44,469 bases of DNA from a virus. Under the pieces are notes generated by a model. The model was given only the letters and a program-made list of their open reading frames with translations, had not been told where the DNA came from and ran no database searches. The position numbers and the translations under genes were made by a program. Location: IMG/VR virus record IMGVR_UViG_3300017963_000104, positions 1-44,469 of that record, one strand, 5' to 3'. The number at the start of each line of letters is the position of its first letter. Positions within the stretch are counted from its first letter, which is position 1. Positions 22,596 through 31,320 of the stretch are shown here, in pieces.

Positions 22596-25105
22596 TGGCA
22601 AAAATAGCACTAGCAATGATATTAAAAGATAGCGAACCTACAGATATGATAATGAGGTGTTTGTATTCTGTGGCTCCGCATGTGGATGGAATATTTTTAA
22701 CAATCAACGGTAGAACTAAGAAAGAGACTAAAAAGGCAATTCAACTGAAAAAAGAATTAGACATACTTTGTATTTCAAGAAGTTATCCAGAAGTCCAGTT
22801 TTCTTATACTAAGTGGGAGAAAGACTTTGCCAAGGTACGTAATTTTAACTTTGGACAAGTCCCGAGCGAATACGATTTTATTATTTGGCTAGATGCAGAC
22901 GATATTCTTCGAGGTGGAGAGAATCTGCATGATTTAGCAGACGAGTGCTTGCAAAAGGGATTTAGTGCGGTGTTTTTTAATTATCTTTACCGTGTAGATC
23001 TCGATGAGAACATGAAAATACGCCAAGTACTGATAGAACACCTCAGAGAACGCCTTATTAGAAACGATAATAGCTATATGTGGATATCTCCGATACACGA
23101 GACTTTGATAGAACAAAGAGAGACAGTTAAGACTGATTCTGGGCTTTGCGATGTTGTGCATTTGTCTAGCGATAAAAGAGCGGACGCAGCTATTCACCGA
23201 AACATTGAAATACTTGAGAAACAACTAGAGGACCAGGGAGACAGAAAAGATCCTCGAACGCTCTATTATTTGGCCAAAGCCTACTTTGATTTAAGGGAAG
23301 ACGAGTATTGGTTGAAGGCGGAAGATTATATTAAGAAATACTTACACGGGTCTGAGGAAAACACACCTTCGGGTTGGGCAGAGGAAAGGGCGCAGGCTTG
23401 GGAGTATTTAGCTGAGATTTATAGAGACTGGGGGCTTTACAATAAGGCCATAAAAGCTGTTTCAAATGCGCTTATAGAAGATCCTAAGTTCCCTAACTTT
23501 TACATAGATATGGCAATGATCTATATGTATATGCACGATTGGAGAAAAGCAAAACATTGGGCGCTTTTGGCACAACAGGTTCCCTATCCAAAGACCACTC
23601 TTGTTACCAATCCAAGGGATATGCAGGTAAGAACGATTGAAGTTTTATTAAACGTTGCCATTAACACAAACGATATTGATGGGGCATGGGCAATGGCCTC
23701 TAAGTCGGCGGAGATCTTTCCTAACGACGATGTGATATTGGACAGGTTTAAACATCTTACTGAGATAAAACGCCAAAACGAGGTAGCTCATGAGATTATA
23801 GATTTGGCAAGGTACTTGGACGAAAGAGGACAAACCGATAAGCTAGTCTCACTCGTTGGCTCAATTCCCAGAGAGATCGAAGAAGAACCTGTAATGATTA
23901 GCTTGAGGCGGGATTTTACCCCAGCGAGAACTTGGGAAGAAGATGAAGTGGCTATAATGTGTGGCAGAGGTTTTGAAAAATGGAGTCCTAAGAATCTTGG
24001 TACGGGAATAGGCGGTAGCGAAGAGGCGGTTATTTATATGGCTAAAGAACTTAGCAGTCTTGGGTGGAGAGTGACAGTTTTTGGCGATCCGCAAGAGGAT
24101 GCTGGAATGCACGAGGGTGTAAGATACGTTCCTCATTATAAGTTAAACCCTAAAGACGAGTTTAATATTTTGATAGGTTGGAGAAGTGTTTCTTTCTTTG
24201 ATCACGACTGGCACGCTAAGAAAACGTATTTGTGGCTGCATGATATACAAAACCCTAATGAATATACTCCAGAGAGACTTGACAGCATCACAAGAATATT
24301 TGCTCTCTCCGAGTGGCAAAGGAACAACATGCCTAATGTCCCGGACGACAAGTTTCTTGTTACGGGAAACGGCATTGATCTTGATAGCTTCAGACAGCTT
24401 GATAAAAGCCCTATTAAGAGAAATACAAAGAGGTGTATTTATACCTCAAGCTATGATAGAGGGCTTGAGCATTTGTTGAAACTATGGCCTGAGGTTAAAA
24501 AAGAAGTTCCGGAGGCAGAGTTACATGTGTTTTATGGTTGGAAACTATTTGAGTCTTTCTATGCAAACAACCCCGAGAGGATGGCGTGGAAAGAAAGGAT
24601 AGACGAACTAATGAAGCAGGACGGTGTTTACCATCACGGGAGAGTAGGGCAGCTTGAGGTATTGGAAGAAACATATAAATCAGGTATATGGGCATATCCT
24701 ACTCATTTTGGTGAAATATCCTGTATAACAGCTATGAAGTGTCAAGCAGCGGGAGCGATACCGGTTGTTTGTGATTATGCGGCTCTCAAGGAAACTGTGC
24801 AGTTTGGAAAGAAGGTAAATGTTGATGAGGAGGACATTTACGTTAAAGATACCCAAGATAAGTACACCAAAGAGCTAGTTGCAGCTCTCAAAGACACAGA
24901 ATGGCAAAATTCCATACGTAAGGAAATGATGGCATGGGCTAGGGCTAGGTTTTCTTGGGGTTCGGTAGCGGAGCAATGGGATAAGGAGTTTAGAACAGAT
25001 GAGCTAAAGGATGCTGCCAAGGTTTTAACAGACCACGACGAAAGTTTAAAAAAATATTTACCTGTACAGTTACAAGAAAGGCTTGGATATGAGCAAACTT
25101 ATTGA
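22595..25105 (+). CDS. bifunctional glycosyltransferase: GT2, TPR, GT-B domains
   Basis: An 836-residue protein with three parts. Residues ~1-200 are a GT-A/GT2 domain with WLDADDIL (D100, D102) as the metal and donor site. Residues ~205-395 are TPR-like helical repeats (YYLAKAYFDL, AWEYLAEIYRDWGLYNKAIKA). Residues ~445-800 are a GT-B (GT4-like) domain with a glycine-rich loop (GTGIGGSEEAVIYMAKEL), the strands TYLWLHDIQN and CIYTSSYDRGLEHLL, and a donor-binding region near EISCITAMKCQAAGAIPVV. Two transfer sites in one chain imply building a disaccharide or longer glycan on a protein held by the TPRs. It leads the cassette. Confidence 0.85.
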   Translation: MAKIALAMILKDSEPTDMIMRCLYSVAPHVDGIFLTINGRTKKETKKAIQLKKELDILCISRSYPEVQFSYTKWEKDFAKVRNFNFGQVPSEYDFIIWLDADDILRGGENLHDLADECLQKGFSAVFFNYLYRVDLDENMKIRQVLIEHLRERLIRNDNSYMWISPIHETLIEQRETVKTDSGLCDVVHLSSDKRADAAIHRNIEILEKQLEDQGDRKDPRTLYYLAKAYFDLREDEYWLKAEDYIKKYLHGSEENTPSGWAEERAQAWEYLAEIYRDWGLYNKAIKAVSNALIEDPKFPNFYIDMAMIYMYMHDWRKAKHWALLAQQVPYPKTTLVTNPRDMQVRTIEVLLNVAINTNDIDGAWAMASKSAEIFPNDDVILDRFKHLTEIKRQNEVAHEIIDLARYLDERGQTDKLVSLVGSIPREIEEEPVMISLRRDFTPARTWEEDEVAIMCGRGFEKWSPKNLGTGIGGSEEAVIYMAKELSSLGWRVTVFGDPQEDAGMHEGVRYVPHYKLNPKDEFNILIGWRSVSFFDHDWHAKKTYLWLHDIQNPNEYTPERLDSITRIFALSEWQRNNMPNVPDDKFLVTGNGIDLDSFRQLDKSPIKRNTKRCIYTSSYDRGLEHLLKLWPEVKKEVPEAELHVFYGWKLFESFYANNPERMAWKERIDELMKQDGVYHHGRVGQLEVLEETYKSGIWAYPTHFGEISCITAMKCQAAGAIPVVCDYAALKETVQFGKKVNVDEEDIYVKDTQDKYTKELVAALKDTEWQNSIRKEMMAWARARFSWGSVAEQWDKEFRTDELKDAAKVLTDHDESLKKYLPVQLQERLGYEQTY

Positions 25106-25901
25106 CGCTGTAAGAACAATAAGAAAAGAATTAATAATAAAAGACGAGCCACTCAAGGCATGGAAGCTATTGGAAGCGATTGATTCAAAAGAGCTGAATC
25201 CTGAAAGAGATAGAACATGGACAATGATAAACCATGTTTATGACGAGGATCGCTACCAGGAAATCTATGGCATGCAAGGACAAGATCAAATACCAAACGC
25301 AGAGCTTGTGGAACCCAGAGACTATATAACTAATGCAGGGAAAAGATATTACAGATATCAGTGGATAGTTGAGGAGGCAGAAAGGAACAAACCCAGTACT
25401 TATATGGATCTTGCTTGTTATGTTGGCAGTCTTGTTACTACAGTAGCTAATATGGGTATACATTCAATCGGTGTAGATATGACGGAAAGAGCTATAGAGT
25501 TGGCAAAAGAAAGAGCAAAGTCTGCGGGAATCGAAAACTGTGAATTTTATGTAGCCGATGCGACAAAGTTTAAAAAGAAAAAAGCCGACATGGTTTCTGC
25601 TTTTGAGGTGTTTGAACACGTTCCTGATCCAGATCAGTTTATTGAACACCTGCTTTCTCTAGTGAATAAAGGAGGTTGGTGCTATATAACAACACCGAAC
25701 GGTCCTTTTGATAACGGGAGAGGAAACCTAGGTCATTGGGATATACCAAATTATAGGGGACACGTGAGAGTATTTACTAAGGCCACACTACTTAAAATTA
25801 TGGACAATCATAACTGTGAAATAGGTTACTTGGAAGGCGAGCACGACGGCCTTTTGTGGTTAAAGTTTAGAAGAAAGGAGGTTAGCAATGAAAATGTTTG
25901 A
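25089..25901 (+). CDS. SAM-dependent methyltransferase
   Basis: A 270-residue protein. The class I core begins with DLACYVGSLVTTVANMG (motif I, aspartate plus Gly), then GVDMTERAIELAK (acidic end of the second strand), VADATKF and VSAFEVFEHVPDP (motif IV with EHV). Such enzymes methylate sugars, lipids or proteins. The position inside the glycan cassette favours sugar O-methylation. The TTG at 25083 is a weaker start than ATG 25089, preceded by AGAAAGG. The gene overlaps the previous and the next genes. Confidence 0.8.
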   Translation: MSKLIDAVRTIRKELIIKDEPLKAWKLLEAIDSKELNPERDRTWTMINHVYDEDRYQEIYGMQGQDQIPNAELVEPRDYITNAGKRYYRYQWIVEEAERNKPSTYMDLACYVGSLVTTVANMGIHSIGVDMTERAIELAKERAKSAGIENCEFYVADATKFKKKKADMVSAFEVFEHVPDPDQFIEHLLSLVNKGGWCYITTPNGPFDNGRGNLGHWDIPNYRGHVRVFTKATLLKIMDNHNCEIGYLEGEHDGLLWLKFRRKEVSNENV

Positions 25902-26028
25902 AGGAGAGTGTCCTAAGTGTGGTAAGAAGGTGTTTCTACCTACACCGGATGCTGTTAGGTTTTGTTCCAGGGTATGTGAAACAAATTATAAGTTTGAAAA
26001 AGATAGGATGTTAAAAAGATTTGTATGA
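25888..26028 (+). CDS. small zinc-ribbon protein in the glycan cassette
   Basis: A 46-residue protein, with ATG 25888 after AAAGGAGG. Zinc-binding residues are CPKCG (residues 8-12) and CSRVC (26-30). It is translationally overlapped with the neighbours (14 bp upstream, ATGA downstream). No family is recognised beyond the ribbon. It may act as a small regulator or a structural partner. Confidence 0.65.
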   Translation: MKMFEGECPKCGKKVFLPTPDAVRFCSRVCETNYKFEKDRMLKRFV

Positions 26029-26810
26029 AACCTAAGATACTATTCGTTTTAAGACACGAATATCAAGATATTTGGAAAGACGGGCTTTTTAAGGCAATAG
26101 AACTATTGTCCTATGACTACGATATAACTGTCCACAACTTGATCGATGGGGATCCGACCTCTACTGTAGGCTATGATTTCGTTCTGGGCTGGGGAGCCTT
26201 TGGAAGTCAGGTTGACTATTTTATGCACAGAATTGATAACAAGAAGGGGCTTTGTATAGCAGGCACTCCTTCCCCGACGCTTGGTGGCAGGAATTACGAT
26301 ATCTTGTTTTATGAAACCGATTGGTATAAGGAGAAGATTAAAGAACACCCAAGAGCCATTAAGGCTTTCGGGATAAACACAGATATTTATAAGCCCGAAG
26401 ATACTGAAAAGTTTTTTGACTACATAACGGTAGGGGCATTTGCTTTGTGGAAGCGACAACATTTTCTTTTACAAAAAGAGGGCAGAAAGTTAGCAATAGG
26501 GGAGATTCAGAAAGATAATCCACAGGAGTCCTTGGGGATAATTGCAAGGCTTCTAGCGGGCGGGGTTTTTATCTCCGACATGGTTGAGCCGGAAGCGCTC
26601 GCCACTTTATACAACATGAGTAAAAAGGCATACATACCAGCGAGTGTAGATGGTGGCGGAGAAAGAGCTGTTTTAGAGGCAAGGGCTTGCGGTATAGATG
26701 TAGAGGTAGAAAGCGATAACCTAAAACTACAAGAACTCCTGGATTGTCCCATATACGACCAGGAAGATTATTTTAAAAAGTTAAAGGAGGGCATTGAATT
26801 GTGTCTATAG
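26025..26810 (+). CDS. glycosyltransferase, GT-B-like
   Basis: A 261-residue protein. It has an N-terminal Rossmann-like strand (ILFVLRHEYQDIWK) and a VGWG/VLGWG strand, a middle NTDIYKPE linker of the type joining GT-B halves, and a C-terminal donor region (VYIPASVDGGGERAVLEARACG-like). It is shorter than typical GT-B enzymes, so one half is reduced. It is coupled to the zinc-ribbon gene before it and to the RGP-like gene after it by overlaps. It probably adds a sugar to the cassette glycan. The donor is unknown. Confidence 0.7.
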   Translation: MKPKILFVLRHEYQDIWKDGLFKAIELLSYDYDITVHNLIDGDPTSTVGYDFVLGWGAFGSQVDYFMHRIDNKKGLCIAGTPSPTLGGRNYDILFYETDWYKEKIKEHPRAIKAFGINTDIYKPEDTEKFFDYITVGAFALWKRQHFLLQKEGRKLAIGEIQKDNPQESLGIIARLLAGGVFISDMVEPEALATLYNMSKKAYIPASVDGGGERAVLEARACGIDVEVESDNLKLQELLDCPIYDQEDYFKKLKEGIELCL

Positions 26811-27664
26811 CTGTAGTAGTACCAACAATAAGAGAAGAATGGTGGAAAAAGTTTGTTAAAAAGTGGAAGCCCTTATTCTTACGTCATAATTGCCACGTTA
26901 TTAAGGTGGAGGATGGCGCATCTCCGAGACTTATTCATCTAGATAACATTTTTGATGTTCACGATGTAATGGGGGAAAACAAAGATCTGATTTACAACCA
27001 ATCTGATTGTGTTAGGAATCTCGGATTTGCTTATATAGCCAAATTTATGCCTGATATTGAGTACATAATTACTCTAGACGATGATGTAAGCCCAGTTGGG
27101 GATACCATAGCCGATCACCTCAAAACATTGTCAAGAAGAGTTCCTATATCTTGGTTGAGTACTCTTATTGAAGATTATTCGCGGGGGTTTCCGTATGGGA
27201 TAAGAGACGAGGCCGAGGTTGTTCTTTCTCACGGACTTTGGGAAGGGGTAAAGGACTATGATGCTCCAACACAGCTTGTCAAAGAGGATTGTTTTTCTGA
27301 TTATTATGTTGGGCCTATACCAAAGGGTGCGTATTATCCTATGTGTGGCATGAACGTCGCATTTAAAAGGAAGATGCTACCATACATGTACTTTGCTCCA
27401 ATGGGCTACATGGTCGGCCTTGACAGGTTTGCAGACATATGGCTAGGGATTGAGAGTAAAAAAGTAATTGATAAGAATAAATGGGCTGTATTTACTGGAG
27501 GAGCCGTTGTCCACCACGAGAAAGCCTCTGACGTGTGGGTTAATATGAAAAAGGAGTTACCTGGTTTGAAAATGAACGAGAGCTATGGAAAGGGTAATTA
27601 TTTTGAATTATACAAGGAGAAAAGAGAGCGGTGGCAAAAGTTAATCTTAAAGCTGATAAGTTAA
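26801..27664 (+). CDS. reversibly glycosylated polypeptide / UDP-arabinopyranose-mutase-like protein
   Basis: A 287-residue protein. Its motif order matches the RGP/GT75 family: TLDDDVSP (D93-D95), then RGFPYGIR (R128-R135), SHGLW (143-147), DYDAPTQLV (152-160), PMCGMN (180-185), WLG and a HHEKASD...NMKKE end. In plants this family interconverts UDP-arabinopyranose and furanose forms, with the DDD site binding the nucleotide sugar and an arginine in the RG-P...R region carrying the sugar. Here it would supply an activated furanose-type or related sugar. GTG start after AAAGGAGGG. The substrate is inferred. Confidence 0.8.
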   Translation: MSIAVVVPTIREEWWKKFVKKWKPLFLRHNCHVIKVEDGASPRLIHLDNIFDVHDVMGENKDLIYNQSDCVRNLGFAYIAKFMPDIEYIITLDDDVSPVGDTIADHLKTLSRRVPISWLSTLIEDYSRGFPYGIRDEAEVVLSHGLWEGVKDYDAPTQLVKEDCFSDYYVGPIPKGAYYPMCGMNVAFKRKMLPYMYFAPMGYMVGLDRFADIWLGIESKKVIDKNKWAVFTGGAVVHHEKASDVWVNMKKELPGLKMNESYGKGNYFELYKEKRERWQKLILKLIS

Positions 27665-28086
27665 ATTTAGGTTGTGGTAATGAGTTTATGGAGGGTTGGG
27701 AAAATATTGATTTGTGGGAATACGATCCTAGAGTTATTCCGATAGATTTGGAAAAGGCTAGTTTGCCCTACAAGACTAGTAGTATTGCGGAAGTACGTGC
27801 GCACCATGTTCTTGAGCACGTGTTTAATTATATAGAGTTGTTGAATGAATGCCACAGGGTAATAGTTCCAAAGGGATTTATTGATATACACGTTCCTAAG
27901 TTTCCCCATCCAAGTAGTGTTAAGGATCCGACACATGTTAGGTTTTTTAATGAGGAGACTTTTAAGTACTTCAGTGAGTACTTGGATCTTGGTTGTTTTA
28001 GTATGTATAGGATAAAACCATGGGATTTGCATGACATTAGATTTGAGGAATCCGAGATACAGGCTGTAATGAAGCCAATTAAGTGA
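27631..28086 (+). CDS. small SAM-dependent methyltransferase
   Basis: A 151-residue protein starting at GTG. It has LNLGCGNEF (motif I), NIDLWE (acidic end of strand 2), VRAHHVLEHVFN (motif IV with EHV) and a short C-terminal part. This is the compact class I fold often found in polysaccharide clusters, where it methylates sugars. It overlaps the RGP-like gene by 34 bp. The ribosome site GGAGAAAAGAGAG fits the GTG start. Confidence 0.8.
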   Translation: MAKVNLKADKLNLGCGNEFMEGWENIDLWEYDPRVIPIDLEKASLPYKTSSIAEVRAHHVLEHVFNYIELLNECHRVIVPKGFIDIHVPKFPHPSSVKDPTHVRFFNEETFKYFSEYLDLGCFSMYRIKPWDLHDIRFEESEIQAVMKPIK

Positions 28087-28092
28087 TTTTAT

Positions 28093-28650
28093 ATGAAAGA
28101 ATTTGATACAAAAATTAGTGTAGTAGTGCCTTACTACGAGAACAGACCCGAGAAAAGGGGCATGCTTTATAGAGCTGTTGATAGCTTCAGAGGGTACGAT
28201 GAGCTTTTACTTATTTGGAACGATAAGATGGGGTTTTCAAAGGCAGTTAATACAGGGTACAGGCTTGCTAAGGGAGATTTTATTATTATGGCAAGCGATG
28301 ATTGTTATGTTGAGGAAGGCAGTCTTAGGGATTTAGCTGTGGGTGGATTTGTTACATCTCCTGTGGTGAACAAAATATCTAATGATTTCTCCGGAGTTAT
28401 GTGGTGCGTACCAAGAGAGATATATGAACAATATGGAATGCTGGATGAGGGTTATTCTGAGGGGATTCTTTATGAGGACGAAGACTATTTAAACATGCTT
28501 AGGTTTGAGGGCATTTCCCACAAGTGCGTTGAATCAGTTAGGATTATACATCCGGAGGGAGGAGCCACATTGACAAGAGATCCGGAGTTTCGTAGAAAAG
28601 CCGACATAAATCTTAGCTACTTTAATGATAAGTGGAAGGATAGACTATAG
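28093..28650 (+). CDS. glycosyltransferase, family 2-like
   Basis: A 185-residue protein. VVVPYYENRPEKRG opens a GT-A fold, GYRLAKGDFIIMASDDCYVE carries the D-D metal site (residues ~68-70), and the region around EDEDYLNMLRF is the catalytic acidic loop typical of GT2. It is short but retains all of the core parts. Seven bp separate it from the upstream methyltransferase. The substrate is unknown. Confidence 0.8.
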   Translation: MKEFDTKISVVVPYYENRPEKRGMLYRAVDSFRGYDELLLIWNDKMGFSKAVNTGYRLAKGDFIIMASDDCYVEEGSLRDLAVGGFVTSPVVNKISNDFSGVMWCVPREIYEQYGMLDEGYSEGILYEDEDYLNMLRFEGISHKCVESVRIIHPEGGATLTRDPEFRRKADINLSYFNDKWKDRL

Positions 28651-29277
28651 ATGGGCGTGTTGATGCCAAATAGTATATTCTTTCATGTTCCAAAGACAGG
28701 AGGTACTTGGGTTACTACAGTTCTTGAGAATACAGTGCCTGGTGCCGAAAAGCTGCACATTGATTATGAAAATAAGCTGAATTTACGTCGTCAGCACGTT
28801 TATCCTTCTAAGGTGCCTAGGAAAGTAAGAGGGAGCAAGCTGCTTTTTTGCTTTGTAAGAAACCCTTATGAGTGGTACAGATCTTTTTGGTCTTATAGAG
28901 TCCCGGCCGGTTGGGATTTAGGACATGAGAACGAGAACATTAATCCTAGTGTTGTGGATGTTAGATGTGGCAACAAGGACTTTAATGAATTTGTTCTCAA
29001 TTGTGTTAAGGTGTTTCCAAAGGGTCTGCTTACGACCATATACAAAAAATACGTGGATCACGTGCATTTTGTTGGTAGACAGGAGAGTTTGCGTGAAGAT
29101 TTGGTAAAAATCTTGTCTTCTGCAGGAGAGACTTTTGATTACAAATACATAATGGGAAAAGGTAAGCTGAACGAGTCCTCAGCCAATTACAAAGTGAATA
29201 GTGTTTACTTAGATGAAACAAAAGAAAGGCTTTATGAAAATGAAAAATGGGTATTTGAAAGATTTGTATATAATTAG
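28651..29277 (+). CDS. sulfotransferase
   Basis: A 208-residue protein. FHVPKTGGTW (residues ~11-20) is the 5'-phosphosulfate-binding loop for PAPS, and CFVRNPYEWYRSFW (R70-N71-P72) is the 3'-phosphate-binding site. HFVGRQESL is the later conserved strand. This is the family that transfers sulfate to sugars (or occasionally tyrosine). In the cassette it would sulfate the glycan, adding negative charge. The host would have to supply PAPS, as no PAPS-synthesis gene was found here. The gene begins directly after the preceding stop. Confidence 0.8.
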   Translation: MGVLMPNSIFFHVPKTGGTWVTTVLENTVPGAEKLHIDYENKLNLRRQHVYPSKVPRKVRGSKLLFCFVRNPYEWYRSFWSYRVPAGWDLGHENENINPSVVDVRCGNKDFNEFVLNCVKVFPKGLLTTIYKKYVDHVHFVGRQESLREDLVKILSSAGETFDYKYIMGKGKLNESSANYKVNSVYLDETKERLYENEKWVFERFVYN

Positions 29278-29289
29278 TTGGGAGAGTAT

Positions 29290-29973
29290 ATGGAGAAGTT
29301 AGATGTTTTAGTAACTGGTGGTGAGGGATTTATTGCAAAGGGAATTGTTCCGCATCTTGGTAAACGCTCTGTTTTTTGTTACTCGTATGACCTTATCACC
29401 GGCGCTGATATTTTTGATAAGGAAAAGCTTGCAGAAGCGTTGGAAGGAAAAGACGCTGTTATTCACCTTGCCGGCCTTCACGGCCCTAGTTGCGATATGT
29501 TTGGGCACGTTGATAAGGACTATAAGCGTATAAATTTAGGGGGATCAAAAGCTGTTTTTAGAGCCGCTAAAAAGGCAAAGGTTAAGAGACTGGTTTTTGC
29601 ATCTTCTATAGAGGTCTATGGATTTAAGTCTGTTTGGGCTGATTGGTATAACGATACCCCAGAGTTGCCAATAACGGAAGATACAGAGCTTCCTAAGAAA
29701 CAACATCCTTACGCGAAGTACAAACTTGAGACAGAAAAGTTCTTTAAGGAAAATACCAAGGATGGAGAGATTACTGTAGTAGCAATAAGGTTTGGAGGAA
29801 TAAACGGAGAAAGTCCTTGGTCAATAAAATGGGAGAATCTAGCAGAGGCTTTTAATTTAGCGCTTAGAACTGATAAGGTAAAGGGCTTTGAACACGTAAC
29901 AATCTGCGATTTAGATAGAAATGGTGTAGATCTTGATAAGGCAAGGAGGGTGCTAGGATATGTCAAAAATTAG
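29290..29973 (+). CDS. NAD-dependent sugar epimerase/dehydratase
   Basis: A 227-residue protein. VTGGEGFIA (T9-I15) is the NAD-binding loop and Y141-x-x-x-K145 (YAKYK) the catalytic pair. The strand VFASSIEVYG carries the catalytic serine/threonine region. It is shorter than full-length enzymes (about 300), as the C-terminal substrate domain is reduced. Such proteins make modified nucleotide sugars. GGGAGAG lies before ATG 29290; TTG 29278 is less likely. Confidence 0.8.
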   Translation: MEKLDVLVTGGEGFIAKGIVPHLGKRSVFCYSYDLITGADIFDKEKLAEALEGKDAVIHLAGLHGPSCDMFGHVDKDYKRINLGGSKAVFRAAKKAKVKRLVFASSIEVYGFKSVWADWYNDTPELPITEDTELPKKQHPYAKYKLETEKFFKENTKDGEITVVAIRFGGINGESPWSIKWENLAEAFNLALRTDKVKGFEHVTICDLDRNGVDLDKARRVLGYVKN

Positions 29974-30802
29974 TGTAATGAACCTAACAAATAGATACGG
30001 GGGAATAGATATTCTGTGGGCGAATATGAAAAGGCAAACCGAACAGGATTTTGAACTAATTATTGTAGACGCTCTTTGGAAAGAGAGGGAAAAAGAAATT
30101 AAAGAGTACATAAACGACCCAAGACTTAAATATATAAGGCAATCAGACAAGAAAGAGGGTGCGCTTACTAATCTTGCACACGCAGATAACGAGGGCTTTA
30201 GGGCGTGTACAGGAGATTTAATAGTTTTGTTGCAAGACTATATTTGGATACCTCCTACAGCACTTGAGAAATTTTGGTTTCACCACGAACACGCTGACGG
30301 AAGAATCCAGATAACTGGGGTCGGGCACCAATACGGCAAGCCTTCAGGAGAAGATATTGTTAATCCTAAAGGTAAGATTACGGTTTTTGAGAAGCCTTAT
30401 GTCAAAAAGCCTAGCGAACAATGTTGGACAGATCCGAGAATGAGAACTGATTTTGGCACATTTTATGAATGTACGCCACAGGACATAGAGTTTAATTACT
30501 GTGCTGTTCCCAGAAGAATGATTGCAGATCTCGGGGGTATGGACGAACAGTTTGATTTTGAGGGATTTGCTTGGGACAACGTTTACATGGCAGTTAAAGG
30601 AGATATGGCTGGATATAGCCCTATGATAGACCAGACCAATGAGTGTATGGGATTTGATCATGACGGATGGTGGCCAAATCCTCTAAAAGTTAATAGGATA
30701 AGTCCGGCTGCTTATTATCACGACCAAGTAGCAAAGTTGCGTGCAGGGCTTGTGCCTTTCAAACTTCCTTATGTGGTATACGAAGATATGAATGCATATT
30801 GA
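29960..30802 (+). CDS. glycosyltransferase, family 2-like
   Basis: A 280-residue protein. It has a GT-A fold with VMNLTNRYGGIDILW, FELIIVDAL (nucleotide strand) and VLLQDYIWIPP, in which Q-D occupies the place of the usual DxD. FEGFAWDN and DHDGWW-like segments are probably part of the catalytic site. The last cassette gene, it overlaps the epimerase by 14 bp. Its TGA stop is embedded in a TTGACT promoter box. Confidence 0.75.
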   Translation: MSKISVMNLTNRYGGIDILWANMKRQTEQDFELIIVDALWKEREKEIKEYINDPRLKYIRQSDKKEGALTNLAHADNEGFRACTGDLIVLLQDYIWIPPTALEKFWFHHEHADGRIQITGVGHQYGKPSGEDIVNPKGKITVFEKPYVKKPSEQCWTDPRMRTDFGTFYECTPQDIEFNYCAVPRRMIADLGGMDEQFDFEGFAWDNVYMAVKGDMAGYSPMIDQTNECMGFDHDGWWPNPLKVNRISPAAYYHDQVAKLRAGLVPFKLPYVVYEDMNAY

Positions 30803-30827
30803 CTATCTATAGCTGCGAAAGTATAAT
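30799..30827 (+). promoter_or_regulatory. strong promoter
   Basis: TTGACT (30799-30804), 17 bp spacer, TATAAT (30822-30827), near-consensus. The stop TGA of the preceding glycosyltransferase lies within TTGACT. Transcription from about 30834 runs into a terminator-like hairpin before the next gene. Confidence 0.85.
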
Positions 30828-30859
30828 GTGACAAAAGTTGAAAGGAACGAATCCTAAAA

Positions 30860-30893
30860 CCCACATAGCTGACTTGGCGTGTGGGAGTTTTTT
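30860..30893 (+). terminator. terminator-like hairpin in a leader
   Basis: CCCACA (30860-30865) pairs with TGTGGG (30880-30885), followed by AGTTTTTT. The next gene's ATG (30898) is only 4 bp after the T-run. GGGAG, the only ribosome-site candidate, is partly within the hairpin arm. The hairpin could therefore control both transcription and translation. Confidence 0.7.
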
Positions 30894-30897
30894 ATTT

Positions 30898-31320
30898 ATG
30901 GACAGAAAACCATTATCAGAAACAGTTGACAAACCAACTGAGGCAGAGGTCGCTGTACAAGAAGAACGTGCAGCAAAAAATATTGAACAAATGGGGTTTA
31001 ATGACCTAGACGTATTCAATGCGTCCAAAGACTTTAGGCAGTTTTGCGATTTTCTTCAGATAGATGTGGGTTTGGGTAAAGAAAACCAAGACGAGTTGCT
31101 TTTCTTGGTTGATTGGGCAAAAGAGAAGTCTAGTAGTGAGGATATGGTGGATATTACCTACGAAATAAAGAAAATGAAAGACTCTCTGGGGTTTAACGAC
31201 GTAGGTCTTACCTCTGTAAAAAGGTTATATCAGTATATAAGATTGACGGACGAACAGGGAAAAATCTTTGATCGTCTTAAAAGAATTAAAAAAGAAAAGG
31301 AGTTATTAAGAAATGCCTAA
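30898..31320 (+). CDS. hypothetical protein
   Basis: A 140-residue protein, charged and helical (EAEVAVQEERAAKNIEQM, VKRLYQYIRLTDEQGKIFDRL). No motif is recognised. It begins directly after a leader hairpin, and its end overlaps the next gene by 8 bp. A chaperone or assembly factor for the fibre genes downstream would fit its place, but nothing in the sequence proves it. Confidence 0.6.
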   Translation: MDRKPLSETVDKPTEAEVAVQEERAAKNIEQMGFNDLDVFNASKDFRQFCDFLQIDVGLGKENQDELLFLVDWAKEKSSSEDMVDITYEIKKMKDSLGFNDVGLTSVKRLYQYIRLTDEQGKIFDRLKRIKKEKELLRNA

